From positions 3,658,001 to 3,722,000 of the forward strand of contig NZ_BNEL01000001.1 in NCBI RefSeq assembly GCF_018327685.1: DNA of 64,000 bases. Reading direction: 5' to 3'. The first letter of the stretch is position 1. Every line of letters starts with the position of its first letter. Both the position numbers and the translations under genes were made by a program. The notes below the pieces were generated by a model that saw nothing but the letters and a program-made list of their open reading frames with translations, was not told where the DNA came from and searched no databases. This DNA is from Streptomyces sp. TS71-3 (GTDB lineage Bacteria > Actinomycetota > Actinomycetes > Streptomycetales > Streptomycetaceae). Below, piece after piece: positions 53,393 through 62,367 of the stretch.

Positions 53393-54166
53393 ATGCCGAT
53401 CCTGCAGGACCTGCGCGACGCACTCGCGTCCGGGCAGGTGGAGGTCGTCGATCTCACCGCGCCCCTCACCGCGGACACCCCGACGCTGCGGTTGCCGCCG
53501 GAGTTCGGGCAGACCGCGAAGTTCGAGCTGGAGGAGATCAGCAGCTACGACGCGCGGGGTCCTGCCTGGTACTGGAACAACTTCCGTACCGGCGAGCACA
53601 CCGGTACGCACTTCGACGCGCCCAACCACTGGGTCACCGGCAAGGACGGCGAGGACGTCGCCTCCGTCCCGCCGGGCCGGCTGATAGCGCCCGCGGTGGT
53701 GCTCGACTACTCCGCCGAGGTCGCGGAGAACCCCGACTTCCTCCTTGAGATCGAGCACGTCCAGGCGTGGCAGGAGCGGCACGGCCCGCTGCCCGAGGGC
53801 GGCTGGCTGCTGTTCCGCACCGGCTGGGACGCCCGCTCGCACGAGCAGGAGGAGTTCCTCAACGCCGACGAGGCCGGGCCGCACACGCCGGGCCTGTCGG
53901 TCGCGTGCGCGCGCTGGCTCGCCGAACAGTCGCCGGTGATCGGGCTCGGCGTCGAGACGGTCGGCACCGACGCGGGCGCCGCGGCCGGCTTCGATCCGAT
54001 GTTCCCGTGCCACACGATGATGCACGGCGCCGGCAAGTACGGGCTGACGCAGTTGCAGAACCTCGCCCGGCTGCCGGCCACCGGCGCCATGGTGGTGACC
54101 GGCCCGCTGCGCATCGTCGGCGGCTCGGGCAGCCCGGTGCGGGCCCTGGCCCTCGTGGAGCACTGA
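53393..54166 (+). CDS. cyclase-family (kynurenine formamidase-like) hydrolase
   Basis: A 257-residue metal-dependent hydrolase of the cyclase family. The signature H-x-G-T-H-x-D-x-P is present as HTGTHFDAPNHW at about residue 70, with further conserved VDLTAPLTADTPTL and GLGVETVGTDAG. Relatives include kynurenine formamidase and isatin hydrolase, which open amide or ring bonds. AAGGAGG before ATG 53393 gives strong initiation. It is followed four bases later by a TPP enzyme, so the two probably act in sequence on the imported compound. Confidence 0.9.
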   Translation: MPILQDLRDALASGQVEVVDLTAPLTADTPTLRLPPEFGQTAKFELEEISSYDARGPAWYWNNFRTGEHTGTHFDAPNHWVTGKDGEDVASVPPGRLIAPAVVLDYSAEVAENPDFLLEIEHVQAWQERHGPLPEGGWLLFRTGWDARSHEQEEFLNADEAGPHTPGLSVACARWLAEQSPVIGLGVETVGTDAGAAAGFDPMFPCHTMMHGAGKYGLTQLQNLARLPATGAMVVTGPLRIVGGSGSPVRALALVEH

Positions 54167-54170
54167 CGCC

Positions 54171-55841
54171 ATGGACCCCATCGACCCGGCGGCCCCCGTC
54201 GCCCCCGGGAACACCGTCGCCGGGGCCGTCGGCAGCACGCTGGCCCGGCTCGGCGTCGACCACGTCTTCGGCGTCGTCGGCTCCGGCAACTTCCACCTGA
54301 CCAACGCGATGACGGCGGCCGGCGCGAGATTCGTCGCGGCACGGCACGAGTGCGGCGCGGTGGTCATGGCGGACGGGTACACGCGCATGAGCGGGCGCCT
54401 CGCCGCGGTGTCCCTGCACCAGGGCCCCGGCCTGACCAACGCCATGACGGGCATCGCCGAGGCGGCCAAGAGCCGCACGCCGCTCGTCGTGCTCGCCGCC
54501 GACGTGACGGAGCCGCGGTCCAACTTCCACGTCGACCAGCACGCGCTGGCCACCGCGGTGGGCGCGACGGCGATGCGCGTGACGGCGGCGGAGTCCGCGG
54601 TCGACACCACGGTGTCCGCGTACCGCACGGCGGTCACCGAGCGCCGCACCGTGCTGCTCAACCTGCCGCTCGCGGTACAGGAGATGCCGGCGGCCGGACC
54701 GGTCGCCCTGCCCGCGCCGCCCGCCGGCGAGCCCTACGCCACGTCCGGCGACGAGCTCGCCGCTCTGGTCGAGGCGTTGCGCAGCGCGGAACGTCCGGTC
54801 TTCGTCGCGGGCCGCGGGGCGCGACTGCCGGGCAGCCGTGAAGCGCTCAGCGACCTCGCGGGGGCGTGCGGCGCGCTGCTCGCGACGAGCGCCGTGGCGA
54901 AGGGCCTCTTCCACGGCGATCCGTGGTCGCTGGACGTCTCCGGCGGATTCGCCACACCGCTGGCCGCCGAGCTGATCACGGCCGCGGATCTCATCGTCGG
55001 CTGGGGCTGCGCGCTGAACATGTGGACGATGCGGCACGGCAGGCTGATCGGCCCGGACGCCACCGTCGCGCAGGTGGACGTCGACAGCCACGCGCTCGGC
55101 GCGCACCGCGACATCCACATCGGCGTGCACGGACCGGTCATCGACACCGCACGCGCCGCACTGGAGGCGCTGGGCACCGCGCACACCGGTTACCGCACCG
55201 AGGCCGTCCGCGAGCGGATCGCCGCCGAGGGACGCTGGCGCGACGTGCCCCACGACGACGACTCGACGCCCGACCACATCGACCCGCGGGCGCTGTCGGC
55301 GGCGCTCGACGAGCTGCTGCCCGCCGAGCGCGTCGTGTCCGTCGACTCCGGGAACTTCATGGGCTACCCGAGCGCGTACCTCTCGGTCCCCGACGAGAAC
55401 GGGTTCTGCTTCACCCAGGCGTTCCAGTCGATCGGCCTCGGGCTCGCCACCGCGATAGGCGCGGCACTCGCGCAGCCGTCGCGCCTACCGGTGGCCGCGC
55501 TCGGGGACGGCGGCGTGCTGATGGGCGCGGCCGAGCTGGAGACCGTGGCACGGCTCGGCATCCCGATGCTCGCCGTGGTGTACGACGACGCCGGGTACGG
55601 GGCCGAGGTCCACCACTTCGGCCCGGACGGCCACGACCTGGCGACCGTCCGGTTCCCGGACACCGACATCGCCGCGATAGCGCGCGGCAACGGCTGGGAG
55701 GCGGCACAGGTGCGTACCGTGTCCGACCTCGGCGCCGTGGCCACCTGGCTGGCCGGTGACAGGAGCCGGCCCATGCTCGTCGACGCGAAGGTGACGAGCG
55801 CGCCGTCGTGGTGGCTGGAGGAGGCGTTCCGCGGCCACTGA
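54171..55841 (+). CDS. thiamine-pyrophosphate-binding enzyme
   Basis: A 556-residue three-domain TPP enzyme of the acetolactate synthase/benzoylformate decarboxylase superfamily. The PYR domain has the activator Glu within ARHECGAVVMADGYTRMSGR, the central domain runs from about residue 190 to 330, and the PP domain holds the metal motif in ALGDGGVLMGAAELETVARLG-like sequence (about residues 443-463). Likely action is decarboxylation or carboligation of a 2-keto acid. It starts four bases after the cyclase-family gene and is surely co-transcribed. No catalytic specificity can be read. Confidence 0.92.
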   Translation: MDPIDPAAPVAPGNTVAGAVGSTLARLGVDHVFGVVGSGNFHLTNAMTAAGARFVAARHECGAVVMADGYTRMSGRLAAVSLHQGPGLTNAMTGIAEAAKSRTPLVVLAADVTEPRSNFHVDQHALATAVGATAMRVTAAESAVDTTVSAYRTAVTERRTVLLNLPLAVQEMPAAGPVALPAPPAGEPYATSGDELAALVEALRSAERPVFVAGRGARLPGSREALSDLAGACGALLATSAVAKGLFHGDPWSLDVSGGFATPLAAELITAADLIVGWGCALNMWTMRHGRLIGPDATVAQVDVDSHALGAHRDIHIGVHGPVIDTARAALEALGTAHTGYRTEAVRERIAAEGRWRDVPHDDDSTPDHIDPRALSAALDELLPAERVVSVDSGNFMGYPSAYLSVPDENGFCFTQAFQSIGLGLATAIGAALAQPSRLPVAALGDGGVLMGAAELETVARLGIPMLAVVYDDAGYGAEVHHFGPDGHDLATVRFPDTDIAAIARGNGWEAAQVRTVSDLGAVATWLAGDRSRPMLVDAKVTSAPSWWLEEAFRGH

Positions 55842-55947
55842 CGACCAGGGGTGCCCTCGTGGGGCGGCGGATGTCGAGAACGGCATGGCTGCTGCGTCCC
55901 AGGGGTGGAAGCGGCCACTGCGGCCCCATCACACCCAGGAGGCCGGC

Positions 55948-56388
55948 ATGACGATCCAGCGGATGGACAACGTCCTCATCGTCGTCGACGACCTGGACGC
56001 CGTCATCGCGTTCTTCGTCGAACTCGGCATGGAGCCGGAGGGCAAGGGGCCCGTCGAGGGGCGCTGGGTGGACCGCGTCATCGGGCTGGACGGGGTCCGG
56101 CAGGACGTCGCCATGCTGCGGATCCCGAACGGCCAGGGCCGGATCGAGCTGGCGAAGTTCCACACGCCCGAGGCGATCGGTGCCGGGCCCGAGGACGCGC
56201 CGGCGAACACGCTGGGCATCCGCCGGGTCATGTTCGCCGTCGACGACATCGAGGACGTCGTCGCCCGCCTGCGGGCCCTCGGCGCGGAACTCGTCGGCGA
56301 GGTGGTGCGGTACGAGGACGCCTACCTGCTCTGCTACGTCCGCGGTCCCGAGGGCATCGTCGTCGGACTGGCCGAGGAGCTCAGGTGA
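55948..56388 (+). CDS. VOC-family (glyoxalase/bleomycin-resistance-fold) protein
   Basis: A 146-residue vicinal-oxygen-chelate protein with the two beta-alpha-beta modules (MDNVLIVVDDLDAVIAFFVE and IRRVMFAVDDIEDVVARLRA). Metal ligands are not fully obvious: the first module has Asn/Val where His is usual, while E at the last strand of module one (IELAKF) is kept. It could be a dioxygenase, isomerase or binding protein. AGGAGG before ATG 55948 sets the start; it trails the cyclase and TPP genes by 106 bases. Confidence 0.88.
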   Translation: MTIQRMDNVLIVVDDLDAVIAFFVELGMEPEGKGPVEGRWVDRVIGLDGVRQDVAMLRIPNGQGRIELAKFHTPEAIGAGPEDAPANTLGIRRVMFAVDDIEDVVARLRALGAELVGEVVRYEDAYLLCYVRGPEGIVVGLAEELR

Positions 56389-56461
56389 AGCCGCCGGTCC
56401 CTGCGGGCACCTGAAGGCCCCGGAAGCTTCCCGACGCCGCCTGCCGGGCCCCGGCCCCCGC

Positions 56462-57313
56462 TCACCGTTCGGCGACCAGGAGGGTCTGCAGGATCCGGCC
56501 GCAGTCGCCGGCGGTGTCGTCGAGCTGCCCCAGTGCCAGCCCGGAGCCGGCGGGACTCGCCGCGGTCGCCGAGCGCACGCAGAGCCATTCGCCGACCGGT
56601 TCACGGTGCAGGGCGAGCGTGACGTCGGTGTTGATGACGAGCCGCGCCTGGTAGTCGAGCTCGGAGGCGAGCGCCCAGCTGCTGTCGGCGAGGGTGAGCG
56701 CGCGGGTCAGCGGCGTGTCCTGCTCGCCCTCCACCAGCGGTATGCGCTGCCTCGCCCATGCCGTGCCGGGGCCGGGCGTGTCGAATCCCTCCCCCGGTTC
56801 GTGTCGCCACTCCATGGCCGCGATGTACCCGTCCAGGTAGGCACCGGCCATGGCGGCCGGCGGCTGCTCTCCCGGCAGCGGGGGCGGGCCGGGCTCCGGT
56901 CGCAGGCGCGGGGTGTCGTCGGGGCTGGCGATCATCCTCCAGGCCCGGCCCAGCAGCACGAGCTGGCCGCCGGAGGTGATCTCTCCTTCGAGGAGTTCGG
57001 CGCGTGAACCGGAGCGCACCGTCCGCACCTCGACCTGAAGGTCGGCCACCGGCACCGGGCGGGGCAGTTCCAAGGTGATGCGGGCGATCCGGAAGCCCGC
57101 CCGGGGCGCGTGCCGTTCCATCGCCCGGCCCATCAGCGCCGAGGGCGGTCCCCCGTGCTGCGTCTTCGGACTCCACGGCCCCGCGGTGGCGGGAGCGCTC
57201 TCGTACCGGCCGTCCCCGAGAGCACGGTAGAACGCGGCGGACAGCGGTAGGCCGGGGGCGGAGGGGGCCGGTGACGGAGTCGCGGAGGCGTCCGGGGCTG
57301 ATGTGGGCTTCAT
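56462..57313 (-). CDS. acyl-CoA thioesterase family protein (double hotdog)
   Basis: A 283-residue protein with a TesB-like double hotdog layout: FYRALGDGRYESAPATAGPW, QHGGPPSALMGRAMERHAP and in the second half LTLADSSWALASELDY and INTDVTLALHREPVGEW. Such enzymes hydrolyse acyl-CoA or aid acyl transfer. The first 20 residues are Ala/Pro-rich. It converges with the VOC gene. Substrate unknown. Confidence 0.88.
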   Translation of the reverse strand: MKPTSAPDASATPSPAPSAPGLPLSAAFYRALGDGRYESAPATAGPWSPKTQHGGPPSALMGRAMERHAPRAGFRIARITLELPRPVPVADLQVEVRTVRSGSRAELLEGEITSGGQLVLLGRAWRMIASPDDTPRLRPEPGPPPLPGEQPPAAMAGAYLDGYIAAMEWRHEPGEGFDTPGPGTAWARQRIPLVEGEQDTPLTRALTLADSSWALASELDYQARLVINTDVTLALHREPVGEWLCVRSATAASPAGSGLALGQLDDTAGDCGRILQTLLVAER

Positions 57314-57415
57314 GTCACTCCGAGGAGGGCCGGGCCGGGGGTCGGGACGAGTATCGGTGGCGGGCGTGACCCGCTACAAGGGCGTCACCACGTGCCGCGG
57401 ACCCCGGTCGCGGAC

Positions 57416-57499
57416 CTGGCGGCGGGCCTCGGCGGCGGGCCTCGGCGGCGGGCCTTGGCGGCGGGCCTCGGCGGCGGGCCTTGGCGGCAGGTCCCGGCG
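57416..57499. repeat. 13-bp tandem repeat, about six units
   Basis: Units of the type GGCGGCGGGCCTC/T with a 13-base period lie in the 240-base gap between the thioesterase start and the PhyH stop. They are unrelated to the other 13-bp array at 29786. Confidence 0.9.
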
Positions 57500-57553
57500 G
57501 CGGATCCCTCCGACGTGCCCTGGCGGAGTGTCCGCCGGGGCACGCCGCACCCT

Positions 57554-58420
57554 TCAGCCCTTGGGTTCCGCGAGGGCGTCGGCCGCGACGTCGTCCGCGC
57601 CGGTCATAGGTGCCGGAGCCGGAGCCGGAGCCGGTGCCGGTGCCGGTGCCGGAGCGTCACGGAACGGGAAGTGCCGCTCGGGATCGTAGGCGGGAGGGGG
57701 CTGGTAGACGTTCACACCCGGCTCTCCGCGGAGCAGGAACGCGCTGGGATAGGGCTGCTCGTCGTCGGTGATCCGGGTCGAGGTCGGGATGTAGCGGATG
57801 GTCAGCCCGCAGCGCCGGTTCGGGGAGGTGTTCGCCTTGCTGCCGTGCACGATGTTCGGGTGGTGCACCTCGACGTCGCCGGGGCGCAGCACCATGTCGA
57901 CGGCCTGGGACTCGTCGATCTCCGCGACCGTCTCCGCCCCCAGCACGTTGTCGACCTCGGTGTTCTCGCGGATCGCGGCGAGGTCCATGGTGTGGCTGCC
58001 GGGGAGCAGCCGGACGCAGCCGTTCTCCGGCGTGGAGTGGTCGACGGCCAGCCACAGGGTGACCACCCGCATCGGCTCCAGTGGCCAGAACGCGCCGTCC
58101 TGGTGCCAGAGCACGGGCTGACCCGAGAACGGCGGCTTGCTGATGTAGTGCGAGGCGAACAGGGCGACGTCCGGGCCGACGAACAGCTCGGCGATGTCGA
58201 GGAGTCTCGGGTCGCCGATCAGGCGGACCCAGAACGGGTCGTCCCGCAGGAACATGTGCCCCAACTGCTCCGGCCGCACCTCGGGGTGCTGCCGGCCCAG
58301 CCAGGCGACGTGGTCGGCCGCCTCGGCGACGAGGTCCTGGTCGATCACGTCGCGGAAGACGACGTATCCGTCCCGCTCGTACTGCTCCAGTGCGGAGGGT
58401 GGATCGGGGGTGAGGGTCAT
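57554..58420 (-). CDS. phytanoyl-CoA dioxygenase (PhyH) family protein with Pro-Ala repeat tail
   Basis: A 288-residue Fe(II)/2-oxoglutarate dioxygenase. The metal triad is H and D in LWHQDGAFW and the distal H in NIVHGS; the oxoglutarate-binding Arg is in CGLTIRYIP. These enzymes hydroxylate lipids, amino acids or natural-product intermediates. Near the C-terminus, 57609-57656 encode a run of Pro-Ala pairs from eight GG(T/A)GCC hexamers, followed by MTGADDVAADALAEPKG, an addition beyond the normal family end. Start ATG 58420 follows GGGAG. It is divergent from an AraC regulator that probably controls it. Confidence 0.92.
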   Translation of the reverse strand: MTLTPDPPSALEQYERDGYVVFRDVIDQDLVAEAADHVAWLGRQHPEVRPEQLGHMFLRDDPFWVRLIGDPRLLDIAELFVGPDVALFASHYISKPPFSGQPVLWHQDGAFWPLEPMRVVTLWLAVDHSTPENGCVRLLPGSHTMDLAAIRENTEVDNVLGAETVAEIDESQAVDMVLRPGDVEVHHPNIVHGSKANTSPNRRCGLTIRYIPTSTRITDDEQPYPSAFLLRGEPGVNVYQPPPAYDPERHFPFRDAPAPAPAPAPAPAPAPMTGADDVAADALAEPKG

Positions 58421-58553
58421 GGCGGCTCCCGGGTCTCGGCGCCCCGCGGCCGCGCTCCAGCCGCATGGCGCGACTTGACTTCCGGCGACACTGTGCCAGC
58501 GGGCGGGGCTGTTCAGATAGCACTGCCACGACGTCGACTTGTACTCTGTTGAC

Positions 58554-59387
58554 ATGCTGGTGCCCGAGGAGCGCTTCGAGACGTACGCTCGCGGCCGTCC
58601 GTACCACGCCGCGCTGGTGGACCTGCGCGGGGACTCCCTCCCGCACGGCCACCACGACTACTACGAGGTGATGGTCGTGGCCGAGGGGGAGGGCGAGCAG
58701 CGGCTGGCCACCGGCACCCAGCGGCTGGAGCGCGGTGACGTCGTCCTGGTGCGCCCGGGTGACCAGCACGGGCTGAGCGGCGCCGAGCCGGACGGCATGC
58801 GCTTCTTCAACATCGCCTTCCCCGCCACCACCTGGCACGGTTTCACCGCGCTGGCCGCCCTGGCCGGCGCGGGCGGTTGGGACGCCGCTCCGCTGCCGCC
58901 GCTCAACACCGCGGCCCCTCAGGCGGTGGCGGTCGAGGCGTGCCGCCTCGCGCTGGAGCGCTTCCACGAGGCGCCGACGACGCTGGACCTGGTCCGGTTC
59001 TGGACCGAGATGGTCCCGCTGCTGCCCGAGGCCGCCCCCGCCCCCTCCGGTGCGCCCGGCTGGCTGGTCGCCACGTGCGCGGCGATGCGCGAGGAGGAGC
59101 ACCTGCGGGCCGGACTGCCCCGGATGCTGGCGCTGGCGCACGTCAGCCCCGCGCATCTGTCCCGCACGATGCGGCGGCACCTTCGCACCACGCCGACCGC
59201 GTTCCTGGGCGAACTGCGCCTGCGCCACGCGGCCACCCTGCTCGCCACGACGGAGGCGCCGGTCACCGAGATCGCCGAGCGCTGCGGGTTCGGCAGCGCG
59301 TCGTACTTCACCCGCTGCTTCCACCGGACGCACCAGGTCGCGCCACGGGACTTCCGGTACCAGACGCGGCGCGCCTTCGTGCCCTGA
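58554..59387 (+). CDS. AraC-family transcriptional regulator
   Basis: A 277-residue regulator with an N-terminal cupin (PHGHHDYYEVMVVAEGEGEQ) and a C-terminal double helix-turn-helix (MLALAHVSPAHLSRTMRRHL and ITEIAERCGFGS-type second helix, EIAERCGFGSASYFTRCF). There is no ribosome site; TACTCT at 58542-58547 would place transcription start at 58554, the A of the ATG, so translation is probably leaderless. It is divergent from the PhyH dioxygenase across 133 bases and is its likely activator. The ligand would bind in the cupin. Confidence 0.93.
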   Translation: MLVPEERFETYARGRPYHAALVDLRGDSLPHGHHDYYEVMVVAEGEGEQRLATGTQRLERGDVVLVRPGDQHGLSGAEPDGMRFFNIAFPATTWHGFTALAALAGAGGWDAAPLPPLNTAAPQAVAVEACRLALERFHEAPTTLDLVRFWTEMVPLLPEAAPAPSGAPGWLVATCAAMREEEHLRAGLPRMLALAHVSPAHLSRTMRRHLRTTPTAFLGELRLRHAATLLATTEAPVTEIAERCGFGSASYFTRCFHRTHQVAPRDFRYQTRRAFVP

Positions 59388-59487
59388 GCCCGAGGCCCGG
59401 ACGAAGCGCCCTGGCCGTGCCGTGCAGCTGGTCGTGCAGGCGTGCCGTGTACCTGGCGTCCCGTCAGCCAGTCGTGCAGGCCTGCCG

Positions 59488-61023
59488 CTAGCCGTGCAGG
59501 CGCGCCGCCGCACGGCAGCTCGCGGTGCCGTGGCAGTGCTCCAGCGCCATGAGCGTGGCGTGCAACGAGGCCCGGCGGGACGGCGACATGGAGGGCGCGA
59601 GGTTTCTCAACTCGTCCGGGTCCGAGGACGTGTCGTAGTACTCCCGTTCCCCGTCGGCGTACTCGACGTACAGGGCGTCGGCCGTCCTCAGCGCCTCGTA
59701 GGTCGGCGGGTCGCCGCTGTCCTCCGGGACCGCGTCGGGATCGTCCTTCCTGGACGCCGGGTGGTGGTGCTCGACGAGCACGGCCTGCCGCCAGTCGCCG
59801 GGCTGCCGTCCGCCGTGCAGGAGGTCCACCAGGCTGCGCCCGTCCACGGTGGACGGCGGCCGCGCGCCGGCGAGGCCCTGGAAGGTCGGGTTGAGGTCGA
59901 TGTTCTCCGTGAGCGCCGTGACACGCCTGCCCGCGGGGATCCCGGGGCCCGTGGCGATCAGCGGGACCTTGATGTCCGTGTCGTAGGCGGTCTGCTTGCC
60001 CGCGCGGAGCCGGTGCTCGCCGAGGTGGAAGCCGTTGTCGGAGCTGAAGACGATGTCCGTGTCGTCCGCCAGCCCCTTCGCCTTCAGCTCGTCCTGCAGC
60101 CGGCCGATCATCTCGTCCACCGACTGCACGGAGCGCACGCGCTTCGCGAACTGGCGGTCGATCCTCCGGTCGTCCTGCGCGGTCAGCGGCGTGATCTTCT
60201 TCTGCCAGGCGGGCGTGGGCTCGGAAGGGCGGCCGTACGCGGCGCTCCGGGGCGCCTTGACGCCGGGGAAGCTGCCCGCGTCGCGCGGTGCGGGGGTGGC
60301 GGGCGCGTGCGGCGCGAACGTCGCCACCTCCAGCATGAAGGGCTTCTTCGCCTGCGCCGATGAGTCGACGAACGACGTGGCCTTGCCGGACAGGACGTCG
60401 GTCAGGTAGTCCTGCGGGCCGTGCCCGTAGTGCACCACCTTGCCGTTCTCGTTCAGGTTGTAGTCGAACTCCGGGTAGCCGTTGCCCGCGGCGTCCCACT
60501 CGTCCCAGCCCGGCGGGACGCCCTGCCGCGAGCTGCCGTTCCTGTCGGCGGGCTGGTAGCCGTTGATGTACTTGCCCATGAAACCGGTGCGGTAGCCGGC
60601 CTTCCGCAGGGCCGGTGCGAAGCATTTCCTCTCGTTGCCGTTCCTCAGGAAGGCGCCGTATCCGCCGTCGTCGCCGCTGTTGGTGAAGACGCCCGTGTCG
60701 TGCGGGTACTCGCCGGTGAAGATGGACGTGCGGGAGGGGCAGCAGAGCGAGTCGGTCACGTGGTGGTTCGAGAAGGTGGTGCCGGCCTTCTGCATCTGCC
60801 GGACGTGCGGCATGTAGCGGATCAGGTTCCACGAGAGGTCGTCGGTCAGCACGAACACGATGTTGGGCCTGCCCGCGCTCGCCGTGCCGGACGGCGCCGG
60901 CGCGGGGGAGGACGGCGTGTCCGTCCCGTCGCCGCCGCCCGCCGTGCACGAGGTGAGGGCGGCGATCGCGAGGAGGGCGGACACGAGGGCCAGGGCCCCG
61001 CGCAGGTGACTGGTGCCGGGCAT
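59488..61023 (-). CDS. sulfatase, surface lipoprotein
   Basis: A 511-residue sulfatase anchored as a lipoprotein (LTSC, cysteine 26). The metal-binding start is NIVFVLTDDLSW, and the formylglycine site is C94 in the C-x-P-S-R signature (SLCCPSRTSIFTGEYPHDTG); further conserved segments are GYRTGFMGKY and FSSDNGFHLGEH. It removes sulfate esters outside the cell, perhaps from sulfated glycans. ATG 61023 with GGAGG is chosen; the frame stays open upstream into a mobile element, which is not part of the gene. The element ends 88 bases before the start and may carry or disturb its promoter. Confidence 0.93.
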   Translation of the reverse strand: MPGTSHLRGALALVSALLAIAALTSCTAGGGDGTDTPSSPAPAPSGTASAGRPNIVFVLTDDLSWNLIRYMPHVRQMQKAGTTFSNHHVTDSLCCPSRTSIFTGEYPHDTGVFTNSGDDGGYGAFLRNGNERKCFAPALRKAGYRTGFMGKYINGYQPADRNGSSRQGVPPGWDEWDAAGNGYPEFDYNLNENGKVVHYGHGPQDYLTDVLSGKATSFVDSSAQAKKPFMLEVATFAPHAPATPAPRDAGSFPGVKAPRSAAYGRPSEPTPAWQKKITPLTAQDDRRIDRQFAKRVRSVQSVDEMIGRLQDELKAKGLADDTDIVFSSDNGFHLGEHRLRAGKQTAYDTDIKVPLIATGPGIPAGRRVTALTENIDLNPTFQGLAGARPPSTVDGRSLVDLLHGGRQPGDWRQAVLVEHHHPASRKDDPDAVPEDSGDPPTYEALRTADALYVEYADGEREYYDTSSDPDELRNLAPSMSPSRRASLHATLMALEHCHGTASCRAAARLHG

Positions 61024-61111
61024 GAACGGTGCCTCCACGAACGGTCGGTCGTCGGCGGGTGGGTCTCGCACGGCTCGGGCGCTCGCCGCACCACCGGGAC
61101 ACTCCAACTTA

Positions 61112-61386
61112 GGGGTCCTTGCACTATGAGCGTCCGATAGGGCGCGTGGTCTGGTGCTGGGGGCACTCCCCCACTGCCCTGAACGGGCGTGGGAGGTACC
61201 CCCACCCACGTCTTTCAGGCTGTGGGGGAGCATCGCAAGGCGCCGGAGAGTCCTTGATGGGGGTCCCCCCGGTCCCCCCGCGCGAGCGAAGCCGAGAGTG
61301 GGGGAGGAGCTACCAGGGCTTTTCGGCAACGCGGCGAGGTGCGGTGCCAGGCCGCGCGAGCCGGGCGGGCATAGTGCAAGGACCCC
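61112..61386. mobile_element. MITE-like element with 17-bp terminal inverted repeats and TTA duplication
   Basis: GGGGTCCTTGCACTATG (61112-61128) and its exact reverse complement (61370-61386) bound a 275-bp stretch flanked on both sides by TTA (61109-61111 and 61387-61389). A TNA target duplication fits IS5-type (IS1031 group) transposases. The inside codes for no transposase and has several GGGGG/CCCCC-rich hairpins, including a TCGGCTTCGCTCGCGCG segment common between Streptomyces genes. It is non-autonomous and would need a transposase elsewhere. Confidence 0.85.
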
Positions 61387-61435
61387 TTAGGCCGTCTCCC
61401 CGGCCCTGAGCGGTGCGACCCGCCGGTGGCCCCCG

Positions 61436-62185
61436 TCAGCCGGAGGACCCGCTCCCGGGCAACTCGGCCGCGATACGCCGGGCCGTTCTCCAGGTTGCCC
61501 CCACGACCGCGTCCGACACGTCGGCGGCGCCGGGCAGCATGACCCAGACGGCTCCCACGTCGCGGGCGGAGATCCGCAGGGGCGCCGCGACGCAGGTCAC
61601 GCGGGGATCGGCGTGGCCGAGGTCGAGGACGGGGCGCAGGTCGCCCCGGTGGGCCCGGTGGTGGGCCCGAACCGATGCGACGCGGGAGACGTCCAGTCCC
61701 AGGGGGGCGAGTTCGTCCGGGTGCAGGGCCATGCCGGGACGGGGCTCGGGTCCCTTGAGCGGTCGGACGCTCGGCAGGACGTCGAGGACCAGCCCGTGGC
61801 CCGCGGTCTCGACGCTGATGGCGACGAGGGCGCCGGAGGCCCTGGCGAGGTCCAGCAGGGGACGCCGGGCGACGTGGCGCAGCCCGGGCTCCCCGGGCTC
61901 GGCGAACGGGCCGGAGCCCAGCTCGACCAGGAGCGGGCCGATGCTCCAGCGGCCCTCCGTACGCCGTACGGCATCCACGGCCTGGAGCTGGCAGAGCAGG
62001 CGGTGGACGGTGGTACGGGGGAGGCCGCAAGCGCGCTGGAGGTCGCTGACCCGTGACGGCCCCCGCTCGCGCAGGGACCGCAGCACCGTGAAGGCGGCGC
62101 CGATGACGGACCGCGCGTCGTCGTCGGCAGGAGGTCCCTCGGCAGGCGCTCCCTCGGCAGGCACGCGCCCGCTCCTCTCGTGCAT
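61436..62185 (-). CDS. IclR-family transcriptional regulator
   Basis: A 249-residue regulator with an N-terminal winged helix (VSDLQRACGLPRTTVHRLLC, about residues 40-60) and a C-terminal GAF-like effector domain (GALVAISVETAGHGLVLDVL to the end). ATG 62185 is taken because only a short Ala/Glu/Pro-rich tail then precedes the helix; ATG 62239 is possible and neither has a good ribosome site. It is divergent from an FAD oxidoreductase, with two overlapping inverted repeats between them, and is the probable regulator of that gene. Confidence 0.9.
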   Translation of the reverse strand: MHERSGRVPAEGAPAEGPPADDDARSVIGAAFTVLRSLRERGPSRVSDLQRACGLPRTTVHRLLCQLQAVDAVRRTEGRWSIGPLLVELGSGPFAEPGEPGLRHVARRPLLDLARASGALVAISVETAGHGLVLDVLPSVRPLKGPEPRPGMALHPDELAPLGLDVSRVASVRAHHRAHRGDLRPVLDLGHADPRVTCVAAPLRISARDVGAVWVMLPGAADVSDAVVGATWRTARRIAAELPGSGSSG

Positions 62186-62305
62186 GCCCGAGCAACCCGG
62201 GCCCGGCGTTCCGTATTCCCGGAGATCGCAGGTGCGCATGCGCGGTGGACGGAGTCGGCCGTCGCCCCGCCGCCGTCACCCACCTGCCGGCCGGCTTTCG
62301 ACGCG

Positions 62306-62340
62306 GGTGACCGCCCAGTGGTCACCGGCCCGCCACTGGG
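62306..62340. promoter_or_regulatory. two overlapping inverted repeats between IclR and FAD genes
   Basis: GGTGACC-N7-GGTCACC (62306-62326) and CCCAGTG-N13-CACTGGG (62314-62340) are both perfect and overlap. They end 27 bases before the FAD-enzyme ATG and are candidate IclR operator sites. Confidence 0.6.
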
Positions 62341-62367
62341 CCTGTGCTCCGCCTAGCATCCGCGACT

